A DNA stretch of 64,000 bases from Lyngbya sp. CCAP 1446/10 (GTDB lineage Bacteria; Cyanobacteriota; Cyanobacteriia; Cyanobacteriales; Microcoleaceae). The notes below the pieces were generated by a model. It ran no database searches and was not told where the DNA came from. It saw nothing but the letters and a program-made list of their open reading frames with translations. The DNA is taken from the NCBI RefSeq assembly GCF_026130175.1, contig NZ_JAIGNI010000001.1, forward strand, positions 1 through 64,000, read 5' to 3'. The position numbers were made by a program, and so were the translations under genes. Below are positions 8,746 to 17,619 of the stretch, piece after piece (the first letter of the stretch is position 1; every line of letters begins with the position of its first letter).

Positions 8746-8974
8746 TTGGTCGGTTAAGCTGTTGCGCATTTAAACTGGAAATTCTGGACGCTGCTCAGAG
8801 CAACGTCCCACAAGAGTTTTATTGATTTTTGACATACAATTTAAGTGCAGAACAGCTTAATGATGTAGTGATAAAATCTTTGTTTGTAGCAATTTATATT
8901 GGTATTTAAAAACAGCATATCGGTCTCTTGCCAATAACTAATAAGTCCTGAAGAATACTAATAGCTAACAACTA

Positions 8975-9098
8975 ACCGTCAGTATATTGACAAATAACAA
9001 ATAACAAATAACAACTGTCAACAGTTAACAGTTAACTGTCAACAGTTAACTGTTGACAGACAACAGACTAAGGACTAATGACTAATGACTAATGACTA
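8975..9098. repeat. Heptanucleotide STRR array running into the ABC gene start
   Basis: Successive seven-base families AACAAAT, AACTGTC/AGTTAAC and TGACTAA fill this stretch. The last TGACTAA units contain the ABC start codon at 9085, so the first codons (MTND) are repeat-derived. Confidence 0.88.
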
Positions 9099-10785
9099 TT
9101 CTTTGTTTTCCGTTGAAAATTTGCGAGTAGCTTATCCTCAGCGGCGGGGCCAATCCGGTTGGGCGGTTGACGGCGTTTCCCTGACGCTGGAAGCAGGGGA
9201 AAAACTGGGATTGGTTGGGGAGTCTGGCTGCGGTAAGTCAACTTTGGGAAGGGCGGCGATGCGGTTGTTGCCGGATTCGACGCTGATTGAGGGGCGGGTT
9301 GGTTTTGCGGGTGAGTCGGTGTTTGAGATGAATGCTTCGCGGCTGAGACGGTTTCGGGGCGAAGCTGTGGGGTTGATTTTTCAAGATCCGATGACTCGTC
9401 TCGATCCTTTGATGACTGTGGGAGAACACTGCATTGAGACTTTGCAAGCTCACATACCGAATTTGGATCGCAAGCAAGCGAAGAAACGGGCGATCGAGAT
9501 TTTGGAAGCTGTGAAAATTCCCGCCTCTCGCTGGTCACAATTTCCCCACGAATTTAGCGGCGGGATGCGCCAAAGAGTGGCGATTGCTTTGGCTCTTTTG
9601 CTCGATCCGAAATTAATTGTGGCGGATGAACCGACGACGAGTTTGGATGTAACTGTCGCCGCCCAGATTTTGCAGGAATTAACGAGACTCTGCGCGGAAC
9701 GGGGAACGGCTATTTTGCTAATTTCTCACGATTTGGCGATGGTGGCTGAGTATTGCGATCGCATTGCGGTGATGTACGGCGGTAAAGTCGTGGAAACTGG
9801 GCCGGTGCTGGATGTGTTTGAACGCCCGCAACACGAATATACTCGATCGCTCCTCAAAGCAGCTTTGCACATTCAGAAGGAAGAAGGAAGAGGGCAGAAG
9901 GAAGAAGGAAGAGGGCAGAAGGAAGAAGGAAGAGGGGAACGAGAAAATTATCAGGTTCAATCGCAGTCAAATTCGCCTCTGTTGACAGTGACGAATTTGC
10001 AGCAGCACTACAGTTTAGAAAGCAATTTATTAGACCAATTATTTTCGAGGAATCGCCAGGTAATTAAAGCTGTAGATGGGGTTAGCTTAGAGCTAGAACG
10101 GGGGGAAATCCTAGGGCTGGTAGGGGAGTCCGGCTGCGGCAAAAGTACGTTATCGCGATCGATTTTGCAGCTAATTCCCCCTACTGGCGGCAAAGTGGAA
10201 TTTCAAGGAATAGATATCACTGCCCTGGGGCGCGATGCTGTCAGGAAGCACCGCCGTCAAATGCAAATGATATTTCAAGACCCCCACGCTTGCTTGAATC
10301 CGATGATGACTGTGGGACAAAGTATTGCTGACCCTTTGTTTATTCACAAATTAGCTAATGCAGAGGAAGCTAAAAAACAAGTAATCCAAATGTTAGAGCG
10401 GGTGGGTTTGACTCCTGGGGAGGATTTCTTTCGTCGCTATCCGGGGGAACTTTCAGGCGGACAACAGCAGCGGGTTTCGATCGCGCGGGCTTTGATTACT
10501 CGGCCGCAACTGATTATTTGCGATGAACCGGTGAGTATGCTGGATGCTAGCGTGCAGACTCAAGTATTAGAACTGATGTTGGAGTTGAAGCAGGAATTTA
10601 ATTTGACTTATCTGTTTATTACGCACGATTTGTGGGTGGCGAGGTTTTTTTGCGATCGCATTGCGGTAATGAATGCCGGAAAAATTGTCGAAATCGGGAA
10701 GACTAGGGATATTTTTACTAATCCGCAGCACCCTTATACTCAGCAGTTATTGCAGGCAGCTCCTTTATTGGCTCGAACTCATTGA
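9085..10785 (+). CDS. Dipeptide/oligopeptide ABC transporter, fused double ATPase
   Basis: A 566-residue ATPase with two complete nucleotide-binding domains, as in YejF/GsiA-type oligopeptide importers, working at the cytoplasmic face of a permease that is not encoded nearby. Domain 1 (about 8-258) has Walker [10 protein letters not shown], signature FSGGMRQR and Walker B LIVADEPT. Domain 2 (about 298-560) repeats these as [17 protein letters not shown] and LIICDEPV. Between them residues 264-284 are three perfect copies of QKEEGRG, encoded by heptamer repeat DNA (9874-9936). The start codon also lies in heptamer repeats, and the stop TGA overlaps the terminal TTGACA of the adjoining TnpB element. 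Confidence 0.92.
   Translation: MTNDYSLFSVENLRVAYPQRRGQSGWAVDGVSLTLEAGEKLGLVGESGCGKSTLGRAAMRLLPDSTLIEGRVGFAGESVFEMNASRLRRFRGEAVGLIFQDPMTRLDPLMTVGEHCIETLQAHIPNLDRKQAKKRAIEILEAVKIPASRWSQFPHEFSGGMRQRVAIALALLLDPKLIVADEPTTSLDVTVAAQILQELTRLCAERGTAILLISHDLAMVAEYCDRIAVMYGGKVVETGPVLDVFERPQHEYTRSLLKAALHIQKEEGRGQKEEGRGQKEEGRGERENYQVQSQSNSPLLTVTNLQQHYSLESNLLDQLFSRNRQVIKAVDGVSLELERGEILGLVGESGCGKSTLSRSILQLIPPTGGKVEFQGIDITALGRDAVRKHRRQMQMIFQDPHACLNPMMTVGQSIADPLFIHKLANAEEAKKQVIQMLERVGLTPGEDFFRRYPGELSGGQQQRVSIARALITRPQLIICDEPVSMLDASVQTQVLELMLELKQEFNLTYLFITHDLWVARFFCDRIAVMNAGKIVEIGKTRDIFTNPQHPYTQQLLQAAPLLARTH
9874..9936 (+). repeat. Heptamer repeat inside the coding sequence (3 x 21 bp)
   Basis: Three 21-bp units, each made of three related purine heptamers (CAGAAGG AAGAAGG AAGAGGG), lie in frame and encode QKEEGRG three times in the linker between the two ATPase domains. 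Same-type repeats are intergenic at 44740-44829 (opposite strand) and 56447-56495. Confidence 0.92.
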
Positions 10786-12150
10786 CACTCCCCAGCCTAA
10801 AGGCATGGGGATTCTTGATTCACAGAATTGACTTGCCGATGCAGAATTGCTTCAACATCGGTAGCGGTCATTTCTCCACAAGCGTTTAGGGTATTACCCC
10901 AAGTTCCGGTATGCTCTACCGTACTTAATCCTCGACCGAAGATGACTCTAGCTGCATTCCAATCTCTGTCCATCACACATCCACATTTACAAGCGTGAGT
11001 TCGTGTTGATAGACTTTTCTTCACAATCGTTCCACAGCTATAGCATTCCTGGCTTGTCCCGTTGGGTATTACGGCGATCGTAATTCTTCCGAATACTTTA
11101 CCGAAATACTCCAGCCAGACTCGGAACTGATACCAAGAAGCGTCGTTAATTGATTTAGCCAGACAGTGATTCTTCACCATATTTTTAATCCTCAAATCTT
11201 CGTAAGCTACACAGTCGTTAGACTGGATTACGCACCGTGCTAATTTCACAGCATGGTCTCTACGTTGCCTACTTATTTTGAGGTGGCGCTTCCCTAGAAT
11301 CACCCTAGCTTGACCTCTATTCTTAGAGCCTTTAACGCGCTTTGAAACACGTCTATGGGCTTTGTTTAATTTACGCTCTCCTTTGGCAAGAAATCGTGGG
11401 TTTTCAACAGCAATACCTTTGGAATCGGTGTAGAATTCTTTCAGCCCCACGTCTAATCCGATGGCACTACCTGTGACTTCAATCACTTCGGAGCGGTCAG
11501 CCTGAATACAGAATTGGACGTAATACCCGTCTGCACGCTTTACCAATCTGACTCGTTTAATTTGAGTACATGAGTAAAAATGCAAATCCCGTGTCCCTTT
11601 TAGCTTGAGTCTCCCGATGCCATTTTTATCTGTAAAGGTGATCTATTTTCGATCTGACGCCAATTTCCAACCGCTAGTTTTATATTCAACTGAGCGGTTG
11701 TCTTTTTGAAATTGCGGAAATCCTTTCTTGCCAGCAATCTTCTTTTTACAATTGTCGTAGAATCGGGAGATCGCAGACCATGCTCTTTCGGCGCTAGACT
11801 GCCGAGCCATGCTGTTTAATTGATCGCAAAACGGAAATTCTTTAGCTAAAACAGCACTATATTTATTCCGGTCAAATTTGTCAACCTTTTTGTTGTCCAT
11901 CCAAAATCGCAACGCTTTGTTGCGGATGAACTGCACTGTTCTAATTGCTTCATTAACCGCGTTAAATTGCTCTGGTTTCCGGTATGCTTTAAATTCAAAA
12001 ACTAGCATGACCTCGACCTCATCACTATATTCTTATGCTAGCTGTACCAGACTAAGATTTTTGGTTTTGTTGCAAATATTTACTTATGTCGTAAGCTTAA
12101 AAAACAAGCCGTCCTAGAATGACGGGGTTTTAAACCCAATTTATTGATAA
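10786..12150 (-). mobile_element. IS200/IS605-type (IS1341-like) element carrying only tnpB
   Basis: The right end (plus-strand left side) has the hairpin CCCC-AGCCTAAAGGCAT-GGGG at 10790-10811, preceded by TTGACACT. The left end near 12103-12130 contains CCGTCCTAGAATGACGG, a further hairpin before the first promoter of tnpB. No tnpA gene is present, so movement would need TnpA in trans. In such elements the right end and adjoining tnpB tail also give the guide (omega) RNA; the sequence next to the right end is the ABC gene terminus. Exact limits are approximate on the 12.1 kb side. Confidence 0.75.
10797..12008 (-). pseudogene. tnpB: TnpB-like RNA-guided nuclease gene interrupted by one in-frame TAG
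   Basis: The reading frame begins at 12008 and is continuous to 10797 except for a TAG codon at 11643-11645 after residue 121. Both halves are in the same frame, so a single nonsense change explains the break, not a frameshift. RuvC-like catalytic positions are intact downstream: Asp in GLDVGLKEF, Glu in YEDLRIKN and Asp in MDRDWNAA; the zinc finger CYSCG...CKCG is also present. The second half could be translated from an internal start but would lack the N-terminal nucleic-acid-binding domain. Confidence 0.85.
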
Positions 12151-12266
12151 AATTGGCGCAATCTGATATCAGCCACGAACTTCTAGATGGATTTCGGAAA
12201 TTTCTGGTTAAATTGGTTAAAGTGAAGGCATAGTTTTCAAATCATCCCACGGACACCAAACACTAT

Positions 12267-13340
12267 ATGGCAAAATCTGACCTAGGCAGTTTTGCGGTGG
12301 AATCCGAAGCCTCACTCGCAATCGCAGAGGATGAGGACACCGAGATCGATCGTCCGACGGTAAGTAGAGCGTCAGCATACAACAGTTGGTCTGCCGACGA
12401 TCCCGTGGGAGCTTTGTTCAAAGAAATGGCTCGCTATCCTCTACTGAGTGCCACCGAAGAGGTGGAGTTGGCACGCCGCGTTCAAGAATTGGTAGCCCTT
12501 CAGGAACTAGAAGAGCGTTTAAAGCAGGAATTGGACAGAATGCCAACAAAAGCTGAACTCGCGTCGGCTTTGGGAGTGAGCGAAACTCAACTGCAACAGC
12601 TTCGCCACCAGTGTCAGTCGGCGAAACGGAAAATGATCAGCTCAAATTTGCGCTTGGTGGTTTCAATTGCCAAACGCTATCTCAATCGGGGCGTACCTTT
12701 TCTAGATTTAATTCAAGAAGGAGCTTTAGGTTTGAATCGAGCCGCCGAAAAGTTCGATCCTGAGAAGGGTTATAAGTTTTCTACCTATGCCTATTGGTGG
12801 ATTCGCCAAGGAATTACCCGGACAATTGCCAATCAAGGGCGGACAATTCGGTTGCCGGTTCATATTGTCGAACAGTTAAATAAACTCAAAAGAGTTTATC
12901 GGGATTTGAAGCGTTCTCTTCAACGCAATCCCACTGAAACTGAACTTGCTAAAGAAATGGAAGTAACTTCCGAACAACTTCGTTACCTCCAGCAAGTACG
13001 TCGGCAATCTTTGTCTCTCAACCACCGTATCGGCTCGGAAGAAAGTTCGGAACTTTTGGATGTTATTGAAGATAACTCGACCCAATCTCCAGAAGCTCAG
13101 ATGAATGAGATGATGATGCGCCAAGATATTTTGGAGGTGTTAGATAATATTTTGACTGAGCGGGAAAAAGAGATTGTTGCTATGCGTTACGGTTTGATAA
13201 CTGGCGAACCTTACACTTTAGAAGAGGTCAGCAGTTTGTTCAATTTGTCCCGCGAACGAGTCCGTCAAATTCAAAATAAGGCAATGCGAAAGCTGCGCCG
13301 CCCTCAAGTGACGGAACGATTAAAGGGCTGGTTGAAATAA
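12267..13340 (+). CDS. Group 2 sigma-70 factor (RpoD/SigA family, possibly SigC type)
   Basis: A 357-residue RNA polymerase sigma factor. Region 1.2 opens DDPVGALFKEMARYPLL (about 45-62); region 2 contains NLRLVVSIAKRYLNRGVPF, DLIQEGALGLNRAAEKFDP and the promoter -10 melting block STYAYWWIRQGITR; region 3 follows; region 4.2 ends with the helix-turn-helix TLEEVSSLFNLSRERVRQIQ. It lacks the long N-terminal region 1.1 of a primary sigma factor, so it is a non-essential group 2 member. EMARYPLL resembles SigC-type proteins, but I cannot assign a paralogue letter securely. Confidence 0.93.
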   Translation: MAKSDLGSFAVESEASLAIAEDEDTEIDRPTVSRASAYNSWSADDPVGALFKEMARYPLLSATEEVELARRVQELVALQELEERLKQELDRMPTKAELASALGVSETQLQQLRHQCQSAKRKMISSNLRLVVSIAKRYLNRGVPFLDLIQEGALGLNRAAEKFDPEKGYKFSTYAYWWIRQGITRTIANQGRTIRLPVHIVEQLNKLKRVYRDLKRSLQRNPTETELAKEMEVTSEQLRYLQQVRRQSLSLNHRIGSEESSELLDVIEDNSTQSPEAQMNEMMMRQDILEVLDNILTEREKEIVAMRYGLITGEPYTLEEVSSLFNLSRERVRQIQNKAMRKLRRPQVTERLKGWLK

Positions 13341-13416
13341 GCTCGAAAACATTGAGTTTGCATTTTGAAAAGTCTTAAATATCGGACGGCGAATGGAATT
13401 CGCGTCTAAACAAACA

Positions 13417-13436
13417 AAACCCGCCTCCGCGGGTTT
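13417..13436 (+). terminator. Hairpin AAACCCGC-CTCC-GCGGGTTT after the sigma gene
   Basis: Perfect 8-bp stem with a four-base loop, 77 bp beyond the sigma factor stop, ending in TTTAATT. The same CCGCCTCCGCGG core is part of a dispersed repeat (also near 20830 and 41645), so terminator activity is an inference. Confidence 0.45.
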
Positions 13437-13439
13437 AAT

Positions 13440-13552
13440 TGGTTCCCAGGCTCATGCCTGGGAATCGATATCTAGAGGCTCTGCCTCCATTGTCCCAAAC
13501 GAGGTAGAGCCTCTGAATCTACGTTACCAGGCAGGAGCCTGGTAACGAGTAA
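13440..13552. repeat. REP-like cluster with CCCAGGC...GCCTGGG palindromes
   Basis: Three palindromic modules follow one another: TTCCCAGGCTCATGCCTGGGAA, a pair of inverted AGAGGCTCTGCCTC / GAGGTAGAGCCTCT blocks, and GTTACCAGGCAGGAGCCTGGTAAC. The same modules make up the block at 1240-1285. Confidence 0.75.
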
Positions 13553-13715
13553 AATGACTAATAACTAATGACCACCCTTCGGCTCCCCTCGGCTACGATC
13601 GGGGCAAGTCGCTCGGAGGGCAAGATGACTAATGACTAATGACTACTGACTACTGACTACTGACTACTGACTACTGACTACTGACTACTGACTATTGACT
13701 TCTGACTTCTGTTAT
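13553..13715. repeat. STRR array (TGACTAA and TGACTAC heptamers)
   Basis: Units of TGACTAA then about nine units of TGACTAC run from about 13623 to 13711. Between 13565 and 13620 lies a GC-rich stretch with CTTCGGCTCCCCTCGG and CGCTCGGAGGG that interrupts the array. Confidence 0.85.
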
Positions 13716-13752
13716 ATTTAATTGTTGATTGTCGCTTATTAGTTATTGATTT

Positions 13753-14253
13753 ATGTCTGATGAGGTGATTTTGCGCCCAGCTACCCGCGCCGATGTGCCG
13801 GTGCTGTTTGATTTGATTAAGGCTTTAGCTGAGTACGAAAAGTTATCTCACGCGGTAACAGGTAATGCGGTTGATTTGGAAAATCATTTGTTTGGTTCGC
13901 GCCCTTTTGCTGAAGCGATTTTAGCAGAATGCGAAGGTCGAATTGTGGGCTGGGCACTGTTTTTTTACAATTATTCTACTTTTTTGACTCAGCCGGGGAT
14001 TTATTTGGAGGATTTGTTTGTGCTTCCTGAGTTTCGCGGGCGGGGAATTGGTAAGTCTTTGATTGTTTATTTGGCGCAGTTGACAGTGGAAAGGGGTTGC
14101 GGGCGTTTGGAGTGGAGTGTTTTGGATTGGAATGAATTGGCGATCGGATTTTACCAGGGTATCGGTGCTGATGTGATGCCCGATTGGCGGATTTGCCGGG
14201 TTGCGGGCGAGTCTTTGGCGACTTTGGCCTCGAAGATAAGAGTCGGCGATTGA
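13753..14253 (+). CDS. GNAT-family N-acetyltransferase
   Basis: A 166-residue GNAT enzyme that transfers acetyl from acetyl-CoA to an amine. The acetyl-CoA pyrophosphate loop is LPEFRGRGIGKSL (about 97-109), preceded by the beta strand GIYLEDLFV and followed by GCGRLEWSVLDWNELAIGFY. This arrangement is closest to the diamine/thialysine acetyltransferase branch (SSAT2-like), where the W-x-V-L-D-W-N motif is characteristic. Substrate is inferred. The gene follows a long heptamer array. Confidence 0.88.
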   Translation: MSDEVILRPATRADVPVLFDLIKALAEYEKLSHAVTGNAVDLENHLFGSRPFAEAILAECEGRIVGWALFFYNYSTFLTQPGIYLEDLFVLPEFRGRGIGKSLIVYLAQLTVERGCGRLEWSVLDWNELAIGFYQGIGADVMPDWRICRVAGESLATLASKIRVGD

Positions 14254-14367
14254 AGTCGTGACTATACAAACGAAGTCCACTCCAAGCAGACTCAGAAATC
14301 AAGTAAATAATTGCCAAAAATATAGGAAAATTTAAGTGATAGTAGATTTTGATTGAGAGAGTAGATC

Positions 14368-14574
14368 GTGATTATTTGGGTAAACGAGCAAATCGATCCG
14401 TCGGGCATTCTTTATTCTTGTATAGCTTGTTGCGATGAGACTCAAGCAAAGGAATGCCACGCATCTTTTGAGCAGAATTTGACGGCAGAGCAAAAACAGC
14501 AGGGCTGGGTTGCTACGTTGCGGACTGTTAGTTCTTGGGATGATGTGCCTGTTAATGCTTTGAAATTGAATTGA
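14368..14574 (+). CDS. Conserved cyanobacterial small protein, function unknown
   Basis: A 68-residue protein starting MIIWVNEQIDPSGILYSC, with cysteine pair IACCDETQAKECH in the middle and a WVATLRTVSSWDDVP tail. The compact, evenly conserved look and its own GTG/ATG start context suggest a real gene. I recall similar short cyanobacterial proteins but cannot attach a function. Confidence 0.6.
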   Translation: MIIWVNEQIDPSGILYSCIACCDETQAKECHASFEQNLTAEQKQQGWVATLRTVSSWDDVPVNALKLN

Positions 14575-14577
14575 TGA

Positions 14578-14790
14578 GTGCAAGTCAATCAGCAGATTTA
14601 TTCTCGCCGTGTTTCGAGTCTAGGAAAACGGCAGGAAAATGTGGCGCGTCTGTTGGCAGATTTTCGGGCCCGCAGTGTCGCGGACACGCTAGGGCGAAAA
14701 ACCGTGCAAGTGCGATCCTCTTCGTTAGCGGAGTCCTCGTCTGCGAGGGCTCCGTTAACGACAAATTCGGATTTCTCAAACGGGTTTTAG
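14578..14790 (+). CDS. Doubtful small ORF overlapping a hairpin repeat
   Basis: A 70-codon frame with a GTG start four bases beyond the preceding stop. The first 45 residues (VNQQIYSRRVSSLGKRQENV onward, basic and helical) could be genuine, but the end is encoded by a repeat-like inverted sequence at 14724-14760 (GTTAGCGGAG...CTCCGTTAAC), suggesting the C-terminus has been replaced by a repeat. Low confidence. Confidence 0.3.
   Translation: MQVNQQIYSRRVSSLGKRQENVARLLADFRARSVADTLGRKTVQVRSSSLAESSSARAPLTTNSDFSNGF
14724..14761. repeat. Imperfect hairpin repeat CGTTAGCGGAG...CTCCGTTAACG
   Basis: Arms CGTTAGCGGAGTCCTCG and CGAGGGCTCCGTTAACG pair with few mismatches around a TCTG loop. It resembles short palindromic elements and lies within the doubtful small ORF. 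Confidence 0.65.
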
Positions 14791-14839
14791 CATTACTATT
14801 AATCAATAGAGGCATTTCAAATTGTCAAGTTAAGTTTTT

Positions 14840-15835
14840 ATGATTGAAACCTTGTTTCATGCTTATACGCCTCTAGTTATCTGGACGGGCTTGGGACTGC
14901 TGCTGTTTCGGTACATCCCAGTTGATTTCCCCAAGCTGCTAAGCCGCTTTCTTTACTGGATTGGGATACCGCTGCAAATTGCAGTTTTAGCCCGTCAAAG
15001 TGATTTTTCTGGTGCTGTGGGATTCACGCCGGCGATCGCCATATTCGTGTTATTTGTGAGTACGAGTTTAGCTTGGTTGACTTGGCTGTTATTACGGCGG
15101 CTGAGTGCGCGGCACGTCAAAAAGCCATATTTTCAGGGCAAACATTCTCTAGTTAATTTATTTTTATTCAATATAAATTCCCTGACACGATCGAGCCAAG
15201 GCAGTTTTATCCTAGCTGCAATGTTAGGGAATACCGGCTTTGTGGGATTAGCAATCACCCCCGCGATCATCAGCAGCGATAACAACAACTGGGCAGTCTT
15301 ATACAGCGTCACCAACAACGTGATCGGAAGCTACGGTTTTGGTGTATTTATTGCCAGCTATTTCGGGCGTTCCGATGAAAAAAATCACTGGTGGATTCAG
15401 CTCCGGGACGTGCTGACAGTTCCCGCTCTGTGGGCATTTATTATTGGTTTTTTTACGAGAAGTATCCCCCTACCTGAGACAGTAGAATCGGGATTGCAGA
15501 CTGCAATTTGGGGGGTAATTGCTAGTGCTTTAGTGCTGGTTGGTATCCGCTTGAGAGCTATTAAAACATGGCAAAGTTTTGAACTAGCCTTGGTTCCGTC
15601 GCTGTTAAAAGTGGTAATTGTGCCGGTGCTGATCGGATTGGGTGCTAGTTTTTGGGGATTGAGCGGCGATCCGAGGTTGGTTTTGGTGTTGATGTCGGGA
15701 ACGCCTACAGCTCTTTCGGTGCTGATTTTAGCAGAAATCTATGAACTCGATCGCGATTTGTTAGCTAGCAGCATCGCCCTCACTTCTGTCGGTTTGCTGT
15801 TGATGCTTCCGCTGTGGCTTGCTTCGTTTAGTTAA
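14840..15835 (+). CDS. AEC-family transporter (auxin efflux carrier type)
   Basis: A 331-residue inner-membrane permease with about ten hydrophobic segments. Family features include the opening YTPLVIWTGLGLLLFRYIP, the NTGFVGLAITPAII segment in the first half, and the C-terminal GTPTALSVLILAEIYELD, which matches the conserved Pro-bearing crossing region of the second half. AEC members move organic acids or related anions; bacterial substrates are mostly untested. It stands alone before a heptamer array. Confidence 0.88.
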   Translation: MIETLFHAYTPLVIWTGLGLLLFRYIPVDFPKLLSRFLYWIGIPLQIAVLARQSDFSGAVGFTPAIAIFVLFVSTSLAWLTWLLLRRLSARHVKKPYFQGKHSLVNLFLFNINSLTRSSQGSFILAAMLGNTGFVGLAITPAIISSDNNNWAVLYSVTNNVIGSYGFGVFIASYFGRSDEKNHWWIQLRDVLTVPALWAFIIGFFTRSIPLPETVESGLQTAIWGVIASALVLVGIRLRAIKTWQSFELALVPSLLKVVIVPVLIGLGASFWGLSGDPRLVLVLMSGTPTALSVLILAEIYELDRDLLASSIALTSVGLLLMLPLWLASFS

Positions 15836-15844
15836 TGTTAGCTG

Positions 15845-15880
15845 AGTTAACAGTTGACAGTTGACAGTTGACAGTTGATC
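15845..15880. repeat. Short STRR array (AGTTGAC)
   Basis: Four AGTTGAC heptamers follow the AEC gene by about ten bases. Confidence 0.8.
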
Positions 15881-16049
15881 GAAGGAAGAGGGAATAAGGA
15901 AAAATAGTCCTGGATGCACATAATCTGTCTGTAGGGTGTGCACATCTTCCTCTCTCACAATAGCTGGCGGTTGCTAATATTAGCTGAAATTTTCAATCAG
16001 CTTGCTAAAATTTCGGATTACAATTAACAATAACTGCACGGGAAAAGAC

Positions 16050-16270
16050 GTTGACATCCTCCACTGCCTAAAGGCGAGTGGAGGATGTCATCACTGCATC
16101 CATCAGCTCGACCTAGAGCATAGGAGAGCTTTTACTAATAACTGGTATGCTGCTTGACGAAATTCCTTTAATCGTTCACTGTTCCTGACGGGAGTGGATA
16201 GGTTTTCTTTTTCACCCTTATTCTTTCCCGGCGCGGTGGCTCTAGTTCTTCTGAAAGCCACCATTCTCAT
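16050..16270 (-). mobile_element. Right-end remnant of an IS200/IS605 tnpB element
   Basis: TTGACATCCTCCACTGCC followed by TAAAGGCGAGTGGAGGAT makes a strong hairpin (ATCCTCCACT/AGTGGAGGAT) of the same TTGACA...CCTAAAGGC type as the right end at 10.8 kb. On the minus strand just upstream is a 55-codon frame (16103-16270) starting MRMVAFRRTRATAPGKNKGE, ending KALLCSRSS. It may be the eroded tnpB tail or guide-RNA region. No catalytic part of TnpB remains. Confidence 0.6.
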
Positions 16271-16290
16271 CTTTATCGGCTGATAATAGT

Positions 16291-17043
16291 CTAAGAAGTC
16301 ACTGCGCCCAGCACTGGTGAATGTGGTTGATTTGTATTCAAAAACTCCAGATTCAGTCGGTAGCCGACATTACGCACAGTTTGAATCAGGCTCGGCTGTC
16401 GCGGGTCAATTTCGATTTTTTTACGCAGAGAAAGTACGTGAGTGTCGATCGTCCGGGGGTTGTCAATGGCATCAGGCCAGGCCCGACTGAGCAAATCGGA
16501 GCGGGATAGTGGCACTCCTCCAGCTTGAGCCAGCACGTACAGCAGGCTGAATTCCTGAGGAGTCAGCTCGATTTGTGCCTCATACAGCCTGACTCGGCGC
16601 TGCACCAAATCAATTTTCAGCAGCCCACACTCCAGCATCGCCGGCGGTATCATCGTGCGGTTGCGGCGCATCAGAGCCTCCACCCTGGCCATAAATTCTT
16701 GCATCCCAAACGGTTTAGTCAGGTAATCGTCGGCGCCCGATTTCAAACCTTCCACAATATCGGCTTCCGAATTCCGCGCCGACAGCATCAAAATCAGTGA
16801 TTGCTGCTGCTGCGCGAGCCAGCGGCAAAATTCTAAACCGTCCCCATCGGGCAATTGGGCATCCAAAATCACTAGGGTTGGCTGACGGCTGAAAAATATT
16901 TCCCTAGCGTGACTGATATCCGCTGACTGATGCACCCAGTGACCGACTTGCTGTAGATGCCAGCCCAAGAGCGATCGCAGGTGCGGATTTCCTTCAACAA
17001 TCGAAATACTTACAGATCCCACAACGGCGAGCTTCCTTATCAC
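16291..17043 (-). CDS. OmpR/PhoB-type response regulator
   Basis: A 250-residue two-component regulator. The receiver domain (about 12-125) has the phosphorylated Asp in LVILDAQLPDGDG, the conserved Ser/Thr position in LILMLSAR and the Lys in YLTKPFG. The winged-helix DNA-binding domain (about 140-235) has LTPQEFSLLYVL and RTIDTHVLSLRKKIE ending VRNVGYRL. The receiver opens unusually with VEGNPHLRSLLGWHL, which I associate with the NrrA/Rre37 group linked to nitrogen and glycogen control, but this is not certain. No histidine kinase is adjacent. Confidence 0.88.
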   Translation of the reverse strand: MIRKLAVVGSVSISIVEGNPHLRSLLGWHLQQVGHWVHQSADISHAREIFFSRQPTLVILDAQLPDGDGLEFCRWLAQQQQSLILMLSARNSEADIVEGLKSGADDYLTKPFGMQEFMARVEALMRRNRTMIPPAMLECGLLKIDLVQRRVRLYEAQIELTPQEFSLLYVLAQAGGVPLSRSDLLSRAWPDAIDNPRTIDTHVLSLRKKIEIDPRQPSLIQTVRNVGYRLNLEFLNTNQPHSPVLGAVTS

Positions 17044-17248
17044 TAATGGCTACCAGGTTAACAGACCTTTTGTCAAGGTTTTGTAACCATCGTTACTCAA
17101 GCCGTAGCTACACTTAAAGCTGCGAACAAACTGAGGGTACTAATTTTAAAGATTTGGTCAAGTTGCGATCGTCAGGCCGGAGAAAGGTTAAATCATTCTG
17201 GCGGTAAGCTTACAATGAAAATAAGACAGTCTACAGCCGATCGACCCC

Positions 17249-17473
17249 ATGACCCAACCGCCTGCCCAAACCGAACCCCCCGACCCAGCCCCCAGTCCCA
17301 GGAGGTTGACAAATTGCACAACTGAAACTAAAATTCCTCCAACCGTTCGCTCGGTAGCCGGAACACTCGCCCACTTTGACCGCAAAATTCAGCAACATCC
17401 CGACTCTATTAAACGCACGGTGAATTATCTAGGTGCGCGCGAAAGATTCGAGCCACTGCATTGCAGCAAGTGA
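17249..17473 (+). CDS. Possible small protein, function unknown
   Basis: A 74-codon frame that opens with a proline-rich stretch (MTQPPAQTEPPDPAPSPRR) then a more protein-like part, IPPTVRSVAGTLAHFDRKIQ, ending ARERFEPLHCSK. The amino-acid composition in the second half is plausible for a real protein, but I do not recognise the family and no clear ribosome-binding site precedes it. Confidence 0.35.
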   Translation: MTQPPAQTEPPDPAPSPRRLTNCTTETKIPPTVRSVAGTLAHFDRKIQQHPDSIKRTVNYLGARERFEPLHCSK

Positions 17474-17619
17474 AATTTTTTCTGGAGGGTAGCCTGTTGA
17501 GCAGGGTAAAAACTTTTATTTAGCAATCGCCTCTCTTCTGAGCTTACTCAGTATGAATCTAGGCCATTCCTAAATCCCGCCGTCATTATACACACCACAA
17601 AGGATTTCAAACTCACACC

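Noticed and set aside
8657-9098. Tandem heptamers as CRISPR or protein-coding tandem repeats
   Set aside because: Seven-base units without spacers are STRR arrays; frames through them close by stops.
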